This document shows positions 27,301 to 38,457 of a DNA stretch of 64,000 nucleotides, one piece after another. The notes under the pieces were generated by a model. That model had not been told where the DNA came from. It worked only from the letters and a program-made list of their open reading frames with translations, and searched no databases. The stretch comes from Trichuris trichiura (lineage: Eukaryota; Nematoda; Enoplea; Trichinellida; Trichuridae), in NCBI GenBank assembly GCA_037903355.1, contig JBAJFE010000005.1, positions 248,001 through 312,000 on the forward strand. The letters are read 5' to 3'. The first letter of the stretch is position 1. Every line of letters starts with the position of its first letter. The translations under genes were made by a program, and so were the position numbers.

Positions 27301-28328
27301 TACAAGGTAGGCTTAGCTAGCAATGCCCAGCTTCCACGTCCTTTTTGCCCGTAGGTTATAGGGAAAAGCAGCGAAGCAAAAGGCGAAATGCGAGAAGAGG
27401 AAAAATACCTTATTGCCACCAGCGAGCAACCAATCGCCGCCTTCCATCGCGACGAATGGTTGCCTAAAGATTGTTTGCCGCTTCGCTACGCCGGAATCTC
27501 GTCATGTTTTAGGTGTATACGAATACAAAGTTTTACCCTTTAAAAGTCGCTTTAAAAAAAATTAACTTTTTTCTAGACAAGAAGTCGGCTCGCACGGTCG
27601 CGATACTCGCGGCATATTTCGAGTGCATCAATTTGAAAAGGTTTCCCGCGCGCTCTTCCGTTTAAATTGGTTACATCCTGCGTATTTCATACGTTTTTAG
27701 ATAGAACAGTTCTGCTTCACGTCTCCGCATGGCAATGCCTCATGGGATATGTTGGACGAAATGATGGGCAATGCAGAGGAATTCTATCAACTTTTGGAAA
27801 TTCCATACCGCGTTGTGTGCATAGTATCCGGCGAGTTGAACAATGCGGCAGCGAAGAAGTTGGACTTGGAAGCGTGGTTTCCCGGTTCGAATGCATTTAG
27901 AGAGTTGGTATCCTGTTCCAATTGTACCGACTATCAAGCTCGACGTTTGCGGGTTCGCTACGGTCAAACGAAAAAAATGCAAGACGGAGAGCATGCCAAG
28001 GTAAAAAATGCTCATAGTTTTTACAACTGCGTCGCATTGACCCGCGGACATAGGTTGAATTCGTCCATATGCTTAACGGCACTATGTGCGCTACGACACG
28101 AGTCATATGCGCCATATTGGAAAATTACCAACAAGACGACGGTGTCATTGTACCACAAGCATTACGTCGGTTTATGCCATCCGGTAACTGGTTGTAGAAG
28201 TGTTGTTAAATGTTTATTTTTGTTCTTAAGAGTTCGAGTCCTTTATTCCATTCGTCAAAGCAGCACCGTTAGACGAGCTCGAATCAAGAAAGCAAAAGCG
28301 AGCTGACCACCGTAAGGCTGACGCGTAA
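24336..28328 (+). CDS. sars-1: Cytosolic seryl-tRNA synthetase
   Basis: Exons 24336-24471, 24523-24593, 26565-26681, 26740-26898, 26949-27089, 27151-27306, 27355-27512, 27577-27640, 27701-28000, 28054-28183 and 28231-28328 encode 509 residues (human 514). This class II enzyme charges tRNA-Ser with serine, also supplying Ser-tRNA for selenocysteine. The N-terminus [20 protein letters not shown] and [15 protein letters not shown] begin the tRNA-binding arm. Catalytic blocks are [47 protein letters not shown], motif 2 [30 protein letters not shown] and motif 3 [20 protein letters not shown]. The tail is lysine/arginine-rich ([13 protein letters not shown]). Exon 3 is flanked by a long first intron and a weak GTCATT donor. 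Intron 2 is 1971 bp, about forty times the others. Confidence 0.95.
24999..25998. repeat. Diverged direct repeat inside SerRS intron 2
   Basis: AACGGTACTTGATTTTACTT with following CAGATACAGTAAC (24999-25032) recurs about 964 bp later as AACGGTACTTGATTTCATTT with CAGTTACAGTACC (25963-25998). The stretch between is AT-rich with no supported gene. This looks like the remains of a dispersed or duplicated noncoding element that inflated the intron. Confidence 0.4.
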
Positions 28329-28468
28329 TACTTCGCGCTCGGTTGGAGGCTAGTAAAATTCTATCAATGGAACATCGACCTTATTCTCTTGCGTCAACTG
28401 CAAGTTGCAACTTCTCTATTTGCTTTCAACGCATTTCGTCTAATTGGCCTATCGGCAGTTGCGTCCCG

Positions 28469-28474
28469 TTTATT
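28469..28474 (-). terminator. Polyadenylation signal of the proline-rich membrane protein
   Basis: AATAAA on the minus strand about 140 nt beyond the stop codon at 28614. Confidence 0.4.
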
Positions 28475-28613
28475 GTTGTCAATTAATCGGGACTATCGAC
28501 ACGGTCGTCTACACACAAAGGGCAACAAAAGTTGACGTAAAAAGGTGGCGCATTTTGAAAATTATGTAATTCTTTTTTTCTTCCCAAAAATTTTCCAGCC
28601 TATCCGAAGCAGG

Positions 28614-30017
28614 TCAGACAAGCGTCAAACCCAGAATGAGACCAATGACAAGTCCAATGAGAATGATACCAACGATTAGCCAAACAAGCTGCGTAAAGTC
28701 TTTGCAACAGAAAAGAAGGCAAGGATCCGATTTCTCCTTTCTTTTTTCCTTAATTGGCAAACAAGCTCCAACCATAGAAGGGTCGTAATGATAGCGACCA
28801 TTCGTTGGCTTGGCAAAACCGTTAACCATATATGTCGCGGAAGGTTGCCGACACAGTGGGTCCGGTAGAAATTTCGGCGGCGGGAACATGTTCGCGTCAC
28901 CAAAGCAACCAATGGTTGTTGGGCATTTTTTCGACATCTGATTTTGTCTTTGCGCCTCGTTGTAGGAAACTACCTCCATATCCATTGGCGACCCAACAAC
29001 AATAGGAGGCACTGGTGGTGGTGGCGGCAATGGCGGCGGCGGAGGTGGTGGAAGCATTGGTGGCGGCAATAGAAAGTAAGGAAACATTGGCGGAAATGGC
29101 ATCCCGTCAACGGCAAACGGTGGTTGACCAACGGTAAAATGAAAGAATGGCGCGCTTTCCCCATTTTGCATAGCGACCAATTCACCGTTATTCCGATTAG
29201 GCGACTTGTACAATTGCACCGCCGTATTCGTAGCGGTACCATTGCACGTTACGTAAGGTGTAGATTCTTTCGGTTCACTTTTCATAGCTCTTTTGCACTT
29301 TTGCCCCGATTCGTCCCGAATTTTATCAGCGTACGATGTTGGCTCGTCGTAATCCCTGAATGATTACGTAGACGAGGAGAAAAATAATTTTACAACTGAC
29401 CACCATTTGACGACGAAGAAGGAAATTTGCATACCTTTTAGGAATTATAGGCGGCGAGTCGGTGGACGCGGCTGTTACTCTTGCCGCCACGTCATCGTTC
29501 ACTTCCCGCCAAGATCGAGCTTTCGTAGCGCGCGGACTCTCCGAATGCTGCAAATATGGGAAAGGTTGACAAAGCGGAAGAAAAAGAAGACGTTTTCAAG
29601 GTCGGCACGTCTTACATCCGCACTTTACTCTTTGAAGAGCAATAACTTTGTTGTAACGTCACTTTGGACCTTTGGCAAATATGCAATGTTGACAGTTAGT
29701 TACCTGTTCGGGCGAGTAGAAGCGTTGGTGTCCAAGGCGTCTTACGTAGCATTGCTGTTGCTCCTTTTCCAAACTGCTGCACCTCACGTCGGTCACTGTA
29801 CTCCTGAAAGGACAATGTAGTTGATATTAATGATAGTTACATTGTAAGATTTTTGCATATACCCATATTCGCTGGGTGTTAATTCTGTTATTATAGGTCC
29901 ATTGATGGGAGTCGAAGCAGAAGGTCCCCTGTAGTGGTTTTGACGGAGCGGAGGCGGTGGAGCGTATACGTGACCGTAAGAAGGAGACGTGTATAGGTCT
30001 CCATGCAGCGGTAGCAT
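28614..30017 (-). CDS. Proline-rich protein with single C-terminal membrane segment, unknown
   Basis: Minus-strand exons 30017-29863, 29803-29746, 29547-29435 and 29355-28614 give 355 residues. I do not recognise a family. N-terminal half: tyrosine/proline-rich (HVYAPPPPLRQNHYRG), then a polar segment (RATKARSWREVNDDVAARV) and DYDEPTSYADKIRDESGQK. The middle has a polyproline core of roughly 25 residues with many PPP runs, a likely ligand for SH3, WW or EVH1 domains. The extreme C-terminus is basic, then a Cys pair (LLFCCKD), then about 22 hydrophobic residues (LVWLIVGIILIGLVIGLILG) ending two or three residues before the stop. There is no signal peptide, so a tail-anchored or type II protein with the bulk in the cytosol is likely. 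A TATA box sits 36 bp before the chosen ATG; the frame upstream of that ATG is closed. Confidence 0.75.
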
Positions 30018-30052
30018 GGACACTTCAGCTGAGCGGCAGACTCGTTTGCTCC

Positions 30053-30062
30053 TTTATATATA
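30053..30062 (-). promoter_or_regulatory. TATA box of the proline-rich membrane protein gene
   Basis: The minus strand reads TATATATAAA. Initiation about 30 bp downstream would leave a leader of only about 10 nt before the ATG at 30017. Confidence 0.5.
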
Positions 30063-31725
30063 GCAACAGAGACCGGTCGATATTACGGAAGGGCATTGGC
30101 GTGACGGTCGAACGATTTTCAAGGTGAATGACTGTTTGGTTTATGGAAACCGGAATGAAGGCGCCTATCAGTTCTTGTTTGGATAGAGTTGTCGTGACCA
30201 TTCGCCACCGACGATTTGGTGAAATAATTGATAGCATTCGCATGCCACAACGGGTCAACCGTTTAATGACTGACAGGCAGAAAACCCGCTGACCGTCCGT
30301 CCTCTATCCGCCTCTGCATGCTGCCACCACCATCACCACTGCCGCCGCCGCCGCCGCCATCGTCGTCCCAAATCTTGCGCGCGCGCGCAACGCATGCCAT
30401 ATAGTGAACATACGCTTAGCACAGCTAGTTGATTCTCCCAGCTGAATGGTACGTTCAAAATGGGCAACTCCTTGTTTGAGCATTCTTTTTTGACAGCCAA
30501 TTTTTACCTTGACCTTCAATTCGACGCATCTTCAGTCTTCCAGCTGGCGAACACTCGAACATCGACAAAAAGAAAGCTTTCGTTCGCTGCACTGCTTTGG
30601 GTTTGCCAAAAAATGAAAACGCCTGCCGTCAATGTCTGGTAGGAACCTGAGCATATTTTTTAAAAATATGGCTTACTGTAATAGCTATGGCGGCTGAAGT
30701 GAATGTCAAAGTTTAAGAGGCAGATTGATCGATTATGAATAGTGGCGAGTGCCAAATGTTGTAGCGTTTGACAATAGGTAAAAAAAACGACTGAATGTTA
30801 CGCGGAAGTAGCAGCGCCCATTAAGTTTTTAGTACGTTGAAGCGGAAGCCGGTAGGCAAATTTAACGGCCTTCGCTTATCTATTCATTGGCAACGCGTTG
30901 GTCAATGATGAATGTTTTGCCAAAGAAGTTTTCGGGTACGGAAGAGGACGGCACGCGCGCGAAACTTAGCAAATGCGGATTGACACGTGCCCGAAATGGC
31001 GGAAAAAGTCTAAAACAATTAGGGCGCATTGCAGTGAACCGTACCGTTCGTTATTTCCATCTTTGGTCGTGTTTTTACGCGTACGCGCTCCTACGGCCAT
31101 ATATTACGTTGCAGCTTTTTCTATCACGTTTACTTTTGGAAGGGCGCCAATGAAGCGCGGATATCGGATTTTTTGTAAATTTCACATTCTTACGCTCTCG
31201 CTGCCTACGAGGGGTGCTTAGCTGCATTCAAATCATTTCCTATAGCTTCAAGTAAAAAACCGTGTAAAATTTCGTACATATGTACTAGATATAACTTTTG
31301 AGCTTTAAAAATTCATTAATCTACATTTCTAAAGTTGAGATGAATAGTCAGCTTAATAACGGCTAAATATTAGAAGCAAATTTCTACGAACATTACAGTG
31401 CATATAATCGCACTTCACTATACTCACAGTAAACAGTAAAGTAGCAAAAGATAAGCTGATTAAAAAGTTAAGGTCATCCGAAGAATGAGTGAAGTTAAAG
31501 GAAGATAAGTGGCGTCAATAAATTTTAAAAAGTAACTTTAGAAAATGCATAAAAAGCGAATCTCGCTATGCTTTACATGGCGCCATTACAGCGTGAATCG
31601 CCTACGCTACGCCTGTCAAAGGCTATAGGAATAAACTTTTTATATTGGAAGTATGAAGCGCCGAAAATGCTATAGCCCACTTAAGGTGATTGTCGTTTAA
31701 TTTTTTGATAACAACAACTTTTTTG
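30063..31725. other. Intergenic region with a GCC microsatellite
   Basis: About 1.7 kb with no supported gene. A short triplet run (GCC about six times, near 30341-30358) lies next to an alternating GCGCGCGC stretch at about 30377. The rest is AT-rich and holds the 3' flank of RPB2. Confidence 0.4.
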
Positions 31726-34700
31726 CTATATAACCATTCTTGGGGCTATGCACATAGACATTAATTCTTGGAAAAGCAACTTGCACGCGTAGGGCATACG
31801 TACTCGAGTTATTTCGGTTTTGTTACGACAACCGCGACATTCGAAATTGTTCGTCCGCACGTTGGCTATAGCTACAAGACCGCACTTGTTGCATACGAAC
31901 ACAACGTACGGATCGGACACTTCGAATAATCGTTCCTTGAGGAACAAAGCGGCGCCGTGGGCTATTTGGCAGTCGCGCTCCATTTCGCCGAACCGCAAAC
32001 CTCCATCTCGAGATCGCCCTTCCATTGGTTGCCGAGCCATCATTTGCAACGGCCCGCGTGCCCGAGAATGGATCTTGTCGTCCACCATATGCTTCAAGCG
32101 TTGATAATAGGTTGGACCGATGAAAACCTAAAATCGGTCATACTGTAAGCAGGCAAGCCAGCTACTAACTTGATTGTCATTTACTTGCGAATTCAATTTT
32201 CGACCCGTAAAGCCGTTGTACATAACTTCGTTGCCTCGCAGCTGATAACCGTACTCTTGGAGAAGACTGCTAATCTGTTGGACATTCACCGTATCGTTGA
32301 ATGGGGTCGCATCGCCAATTTCGCCTTTATTCGCCGACACTTTGCCTTGTAGGCATTCGATCAAATGGCCAATGGTCATTCGACTCGGTATGGCGTGCGG
32401 ATTGATAATTATATCGGGCGTTATGCCTTCGCAAGTGAACGGCATATCCTCTTGCCTGTACGTCATACCAATGGTTCCCTTTTGACCGTGCCTGCTGGCA
32501 AACTTGTCGCCCATTTGAGGTACGCGAATTGAGCGTACGCGCACCTTGACGAACTTGTTGCCGTCGGCATTTAGCGACACCATTACTTGGTCAACAATGC
32601 CGGTTTCGCTGCTTCGCAGAAACGTTGAAGCGTCTCGCTTGGTAAAGCGCCTAAAAATTTAATCAAGTGAAGTAAACGACGTTAAGCAAGCGGGAAATGT
32701 CGCCCCGAAAGCCTACTTGCTGCTCTGCTCCAACTCGTCGTCCTCATTCTCGGGCAGCATAATGGTTTTTCCAATGATGACGTCATCACCGGAGACGCGA
32801 GTACCAGGAGCAACGATGCCGTCGGAATCGAGTTTTTCGTACATGGCATGACGCATCCCTTGGCATTGGTCCCGCGAAGGCTTTTCGATTAATTCTTCAT
32901 TGTAATTATCCCGGTTGGCTTCTTGGTCGCGATAGCTGCGATAAAATGTTGAACGGAAAAGGCCTCGATCGATTGCCGACGAATTCATTATCACCGAATC
33001 TTCTTGATTATACCTTTTTAAAAAAAAAGAACACACATCAAAGAACACGCGACATGGCGACATAACATTACTTACCCAGTATAGGAAAGGATAGCTACAA
33101 TTGCGTTAATGCCGGCTGGAAGATCATTGAAGCGAAGATATTCCATAGCTCTGGTGGTTACCAATGGTTTTTGCGGATACCAAAGCACATGAGCCAACGT
33201 GTCCATACGCACATGGAAATTGGTCGTATATATACCCATGGCTTGTTTGCCCATAGCTGACTGGTACGTATTTCTCGGACTTTGGTTATGATCCGGAAAA
33301 GGTATTATGCTGGCGCAAACGCCCAGAATCATGCTTGGATGAATTTCGCAGTGACTATAGGAATCGCAGTAACCGGCGCCTTTGACCGACTGGAAATTTT
33401 TAAAAAAATTACTCAATGCGAGACAGAGTTGGTTTCGTAGCCTACAGGAAGGTCGTCCGGAGTCATAGCAACCATTATGGTCTCCTCTTCCATTGTGTCT
33501 ATGTATTCAACGACTCCGTTAGCTACCAAGTCCGACCATGTATAGGACGAGAAGTCGTGCTCCTTCAACGAGTCTATGTGCTTCTTTTTCAATAACAATC
33601 GATTGTTTTCAACAATCAACAAAGGGCGGCAAACACGCCCGGCATCCGTATAGATACGTATCTCTCGATCTCGGATGTCGCGCACCATGCTCACTTCGGA
33701 TACAACAATATCCATTTGACGTCTCAGCTTGCGTAGCGTCGTCATAAGTTGTTCGGGATCTCGATGGATTCCCACCCAACATCCGTTAACGAAAATCTAT
33801 GCAAATGACAATGGGTTTTTTTTGGCTCGGATGTCAACGCGAGCATGCATTACCTTTGTAGCGCTTGCAATGGCCGAAGGGGCGACCTCTTCCAAATTTT
33901 CCATTGACCATTCTTCGAGGAATTCCAAAATTGGAGCCGGCTGAGAGCCTACGGATATGTACGCCATCAAAGCCAAGTTTTTCACCAAGCCAACAGCTTG
34001 TCCTTCCGGTGTTTCGGCGGGGCAGATCATTCCCCACAACGTGTTGTGCAATTGCCTTGGTTTGGCCAGCTTTCCTTCGCGACCAATGGGTGAATTCAAT
34101 CGTCTTAGATGACTCAGCGATGCCGCGTAGGTAAGACGATTAAGTACCTGCGATACGCCGGCACGACTCTGATGAGCCTTCTTTTGGTCCCCCCAATTGC
34201 CAGTGGCTAACGAGTACTTAAATATACAATGCAAAGGGGGCGAAAGATTGAAAGGCGGAAAAGTTACCTGTAAACCTTTGGTTATAATGCTGGTGCGAAC
34301 GCATAGCTCCAAATTGAAGTCTCCAACTTTGTTTATATACTTTTGAGCCACCATACGAACCTCTTTAAGCAAGTTTCTGAATAGCCCGCGAAACAACAAC
34401 GACAAAAGTGGTCCGGCAAGGTCGAGTCGCTTGTTGCCGTAATGATCTCGGTCGTCCAACTCGCGACGACCCAATGCGGCTAACAAAAGTCGATGAACCA
34501 TATATCCCAAATAGAAGGCTTTTTTCGTCTCGCAAAAATCGCTGATTCCAACGTGAGGCAACATTTCCTTTTGCAAAATCTCTTTGGCATATTTTATGCG
34601 CTTCTCCTTGGTGACTCCGGGTCGCGCGCCGCGCGCTCCTATAAAGTTGAGCGCAACATTTTGCTCTTGTATTACGAACGCTTCGTCCAGCGAAGGCTTG

Positions 34701-35957
34701 ACCATTTCCATCATTTCAGGATCGTCGAAATCGTATATAATGTGATCGAGTATATCTCGATCGGCTACGAAGCCCAAAGCTCGAAATACGATCATTATAG
34801 GGATTTCTTGTTTGATATAAGGAAGGATGGCGATTATTCGTTGTCCCATGACGCTCTTCTTGGCCCCGCCGCCTCCTCTTGCGAACATGTTCACCTGAAA
34901 TGGAAAAGTTGAAAAAAATCGCGCAACAATTGCAAGCTGACAATGCTCTGTACCCAAACAGTGCTTGTTGGGCGACTGCTGTGCTCCAAACAGGAACGGC
35001 ACTCAGCCTTGTAGGCATATTTGCCATCTTTCACGCTGAATACGTATACAGTGTTTGTGGCCATCTTCTCCTGGGCAATAAGCACCTTTTCGCTGCCGTT
35101 AATAATGAAATAGCCGCCCGGATCCATCGGGCATTCATTCAAGTCGGTCAAATCTCGATCGTTTAGCCCATTGAGCAGACAATAAGTGGAACGAAGCATA
35201 ATCGGGATTTTGCCTATGAATACTTTTTCGTGTTTGGTGCATCGCGGTTCCTCTCCATCTCGCGACACTGTCTTTGTTATATCAACGTACAATGGAGCCG
35301 AATAGGTCAGATTACGCAGCCTTGCTTCGTTGGGCATCATTGGAGCCGGGGCGCCATCCTTTTCCCAATGGGTTGGCTTCGACAAGTAGATCTGCTCAAA
35401 CTTTAGCGAATACTTTGTTGGAATTTCGATCTCACCTGAAACGACGGAAGCCTACTGTGAAACCTCCAAAAAGACAGAAAAGTTGACATCTGCCCATTAT
35501 GGCTACAAATTAATAATATACACACAGCTATTTAAGGCTTCAGGGCCCAAAGAAGATGCTGTAAAGCAACGTTGCCCAATGGCACCTGTACATTACGTAA
35601 TATAAAGCATGAGGTAAGAAAGTTAAGGGGAAAATATCTTAAGCCGATAAGTAGAAAGCCGCAGCCTTACAGAAACTGTGATCGTTTGCTGTTGGAAAAA
35701 CGAAAGGCGTACTTACCCGTATAATGCTGCGACTCGCTTTGTAGTTCTACGGGAGGTGAGTCTTCCACTATTCTTTGAACGGACATTTGGATAAATTCGT
35801 CGAATGAGTCCAACTGCTGTCTCACCAAACCCTTTTCGTCAAAATATGCTGATATGATGACCCAACAGGCCTCCTGCCAAAGATCACCCGTAATTTCCAT
35901 GTCGTCGTCGACGAAAGACTCATTCCTGCTCCGCGGCTCTTCGTCGTCAGTAAGCAT
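31726..35957 (-). CDS. rpb-2: DNA-directed RNA polymerase II subunit RPB2
   Basis: Minus-strand exons 35957-35717, 35435-34954, 34894-34268, 34216-33854, 33796-33446, 33389-33076, 33013-32717, 32650-32185 and 32127-31726 give 1180 residues (human 1174). RPB2 is the second-largest catalytic subunit, forming the lobe, protrusion, wall and hybrid-binding parts of the Pol II active centre. Nearly every block matches: [20 protein letters not shown], the fork/lobe segments, [24 protein letters not shown] hybrid block [45 protein letters not shown], and the C-terminal zinc site CNKCG...CRGCRNK. The N-terminus is acidic ([16 protein letters not shown]). An uninterrupted 401-codon frame at 33797-35002 runs through two introns; homology shows they are spliced. 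The ATG at 35957 is the first in frame with the conserved N-terminus. Confidence 0.97.
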
Positions 35958-37053
35958 GTTTTTTTAAAAACGTATACTCAGAAGTATAGATACCGAACCA
36001 AAAACGCTTACAGATGCGGCTTGCTGAAGTGAGTTCCTGGGAAATAGTTCGCGCATGTTACAGTAAGCAAGCGAACTTATCAATCATTATAAAACTGTAT
36101 TTGCGGTAAACAATGCCTTTTTGCGTCTTATTTAAGACGCTATCAAGCTGCGACATTTCCCAAATTTGTTTATTCACCAAACTCTGTAGTTTTCCAGCGT
36201 ATCCGACAATGTCTGACGTCTCTGTAAAGCAGAGAACACATTGTATGGAATGTATAAGCAGAAAGCGTAGCACTACTCAAACCGACTTCATTTTAATAAA
36301 TTTCAACAGCGAAACATCTTGCAACTTGTTGCATTTTGCTAGGCTAAAATTTCGAACGACGCTTTAATGAAAGTAGGCAGTAATTATATAGGTTTGCGCT
36401 ATTTTTATTTCTTTGAATAATTGATAAATTACAGCGTTTCGACTGATTTAACTTAACAAATCAAAGACGCTTTCTCGCTACATCGTCTGGGGCTACGGTA
36501 ATTCAATTTTTTTTACCGAAATGAACGTGCTTTTTAAAAAACTCTGCGTTAGTAAAAAAATAAAGCGCTATTTATCGTAACTTAAGCTGATATCAAATTA
36601 ATAATAAGAGAGAAACTAAATTTGATTAAATAACGACAAACAGGCTACGAACGCTGACTGCTTTTAATGATTTTCAGGTTAACCATACTGTTGATGGATA
36701 GGCAAAAGTTACAGCGTCCATAATGAAAATGCTATTCGGGGATGTAGCACGTTTACGGTATTGAATCGTTTAGCTGTATTAGCTAAAATTCAAAACGTTG
36801 CGTGAAACTTGAAAAGTTTGTCGGAAAGAACTCATTCTTTTACTTATTAAAATTTTGTTCTTTAGAAACGTTTGCATTGCCGCTGTTTAAGCGAAAAGTT
36901 TCCAATTACGGTTGTTATTCTTTACGTTTTTTGCAGCGGTAAACAACTTGCATTTGCGAAAGCGTACTGTTTGCTTGCATTAGTTGCGCCGGTATCTGCT
37001 ACACGTTTGGGTGGATTGGATTTTTTTTCGCTGCTTTTGCCTGATTGTTTAAA
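35958..37053. other. Divergent intergenic region of RPB2 and the 179-residue gene
   Basis: About 1.1 kb separating two divergent starts. AT-rich, with no supported gene. It must carry both promoters; I see no convincing TATA box. Confidence 0.4.
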
Positions 37054-37664
37054 ATGGCGAATTGGTTCAAAAACTTCACTCAGTTCAGCATTGACGAAAT
37101 GAAAGAGAAGGATGTTGCATTTATCGAGTATCCAAAAATTGAACTTGGTATTCACATTGCGTTTAAATTGGGAGAACTGGGCACCTTTGCTGGCAGTGTT
37201 GTCATAGCGCCACTGGTTAACGCTCTCAGAACTGCGAAAATTCAAAATGCGTCCACAAAATTTGGTACTATTGGTTTGCTGTCAGGTATACGCGGGTCAA
37301 ATTATGCAATAAGCGCAACAAGTTCTCTTCGTTACTGATTGCTTTCACTTTTGCAGGCATATGTTTGGCGCCCCTACTTGAAGCAGCACGACTGCTTGAC
37401 TCAAACGTAACTCCGGAATCTGTAGAAGACCGTTGCTATCGTTTGCGTTACAACAAGAAGCAACTTTTCATTGATAGATCTTGCGCTCTACTTGGTTTAA
37501 TAGGTTTCTCGCTTAAGGGAGCAAAAGGAATGGTATTTGGAATTGACGCGGCTTTAGTTACAACTATTTTCTACAACCACTTCCTATGGGACCGACTCGA
37601 CCCAAAAATGAAGGATCGATTCAATGTGAAACCGGAAAAAAATCCGCGCAAGCATGATCCTTAA
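37054..37664 (+). CDS. Small probable membrane protein of unknown function
   Basis: Exons 37054-37285 and 37357-37664 encode 179 residues. The N-terminus MANWFKNFTQFSIDEMKEKD is amphipathic and polar. Two stretches are weakly hydrophobic and glycine/alanine-rich (LGELGTFAGSVVIAPLV and FGTIGLLSGICLAPLLEAAR) and a third pair follows (SCALLGLIGFSLKGAKGMVFGIDAALVTT begins around residue 125). The polar middle has DRCYRLRYNKKQ, and the end is basic (KPEKNPRKHDP). The pattern resembles small inner-membrane proteins with repeated hairpins, but I cannot name the family. Splicing is clean (CAG/GTATAC to TTTTGCAG, phase 1), and composition matches the neighbouring housekeeping genes. It converges on SPCS1 with 87 bp between stops. 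Confidence 0.75.
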
Positions 37665-37744
37665 AACGCGTTCGATCGTTTACTTTGTAGCAAGCAATAT
37701 CTGCGTCTACTAAATTCTAATCGCCGAGAAAAATTAAGGGGAAA

Positions 37745-37750
37745 AATAAA
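37745..37750 (+). terminator. Polyadenylation signal of the 179-residue gene
   Basis: AATAAA 80 nt after the stop codon, ending two bases before the SPCS1 stop codon on the other strand. Cleavage 10-30 nt downstream would fall inside antisense SPCS1 coding sequence. Confidence 0.45.
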
Positions 37751-37751
37751 G

Positions 37752-38033
37752 TCAATTTTTCTTTGCTTTGCCTCCAACTTTGGTGTTCTTCAACCAGGCA
37801 ACCGGATGTCGCCGCAAAAATGGCCACGGCGGTAATACGAGCATGCAAGCGAGCAAGAAACCTGCCAACGTCGTGTAGATCGTGATGGAAAATTGTTGCA
37901 TACTGTATCCAACTACGAAGCCAATAACACCAGCAATTACGAGCACTACCTGGTATGTGCGCTCCGCTTTTGCCTGTCCAACGAAATCAATGTGCGTTGA
38001 AAATTTTGGAAGATTCGAAACCAAAAAGCTCAT
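37752..38033 (-). CDS. spcs-1: Signal peptidase complex subunit 1 (12 kDa)
   Basis: A single coding exon of 93 residues (human 102). SPCS1 is a small noncatalytic subunit of the ER signal peptidase. FSTHIDFVGQAKAERTYQ precedes two membrane segments (VVLVIAGVIGFVVGYSMQQF and ITIYTTLAGFLLACMLVL) joined by a short loop, then the family signature LPPWPFLRRHPVAWL and a lysine-rich tail. The frame stays open upstream to 38060 without an ATG; the chosen ATG at 38033 gives the expected length. It is head-to-head with inorganic pyrophosphatase (424 bp between starts). Confidence 0.9.
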   Translation of the reverse strand: MSFLVSNLPKFSTHIDFVGQAKAERTYQVVLVIAGVIGFVVGYSMQQFSITIYTTLAGFLLACMLVLPPWPFLRRHPVAWLKNTKVGGKAKKN

Positions 38034-38457
38034 CTCGTCCGCGTTCAATAGCCTATACACTTTCTACAGTATATTAAAAGTAATCAGGTACTGACCACTC
38101 AATGCAATGAGACCACGTGTTCAGTTTCTTTCTGCTGAGATTATAAACTCTCGTGAATAAAACAAGCTAGCCGAAATTTTTAAACAACAAATATTTTTGA
38201 AATAATTATTTTACTGCTGCATGATTACGTCCAGGATTTTCAGGCTGCATTTTTACGGTATATCATAGAACCGGCCAGCGATTTTTTTGTTGGTTGTCAC
38301 TTTACGTTATGGGTTTTCTGGAAAGGGGAGCCGCATTTGTTTTACGGCTGTCAGTTTTACCGGCCTTTTGGTCATGTAGCTCGCCATATTTTATATTCGC
38401 TCAATGCAAAAGTTTTCTTCAGGTTCCTTTCACAGAACGTCCTATTTGCCCGTTCGA

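Noticed and set aside
28970..29242. Histidine/arginine-rich minus-strand frame
   Set aside because: It is the other-frame shadow of the polyproline exon (CCN codons read as CAT/CGC).
33797..35002. Uninterrupted 401-codon minus frame taken as a single exon
   Set aside because: RPB2 alignment shows two introns inside it (34955-34895 side and 34267-34217) that happen to be open in frame, plus read-through past the exon end at 33854.
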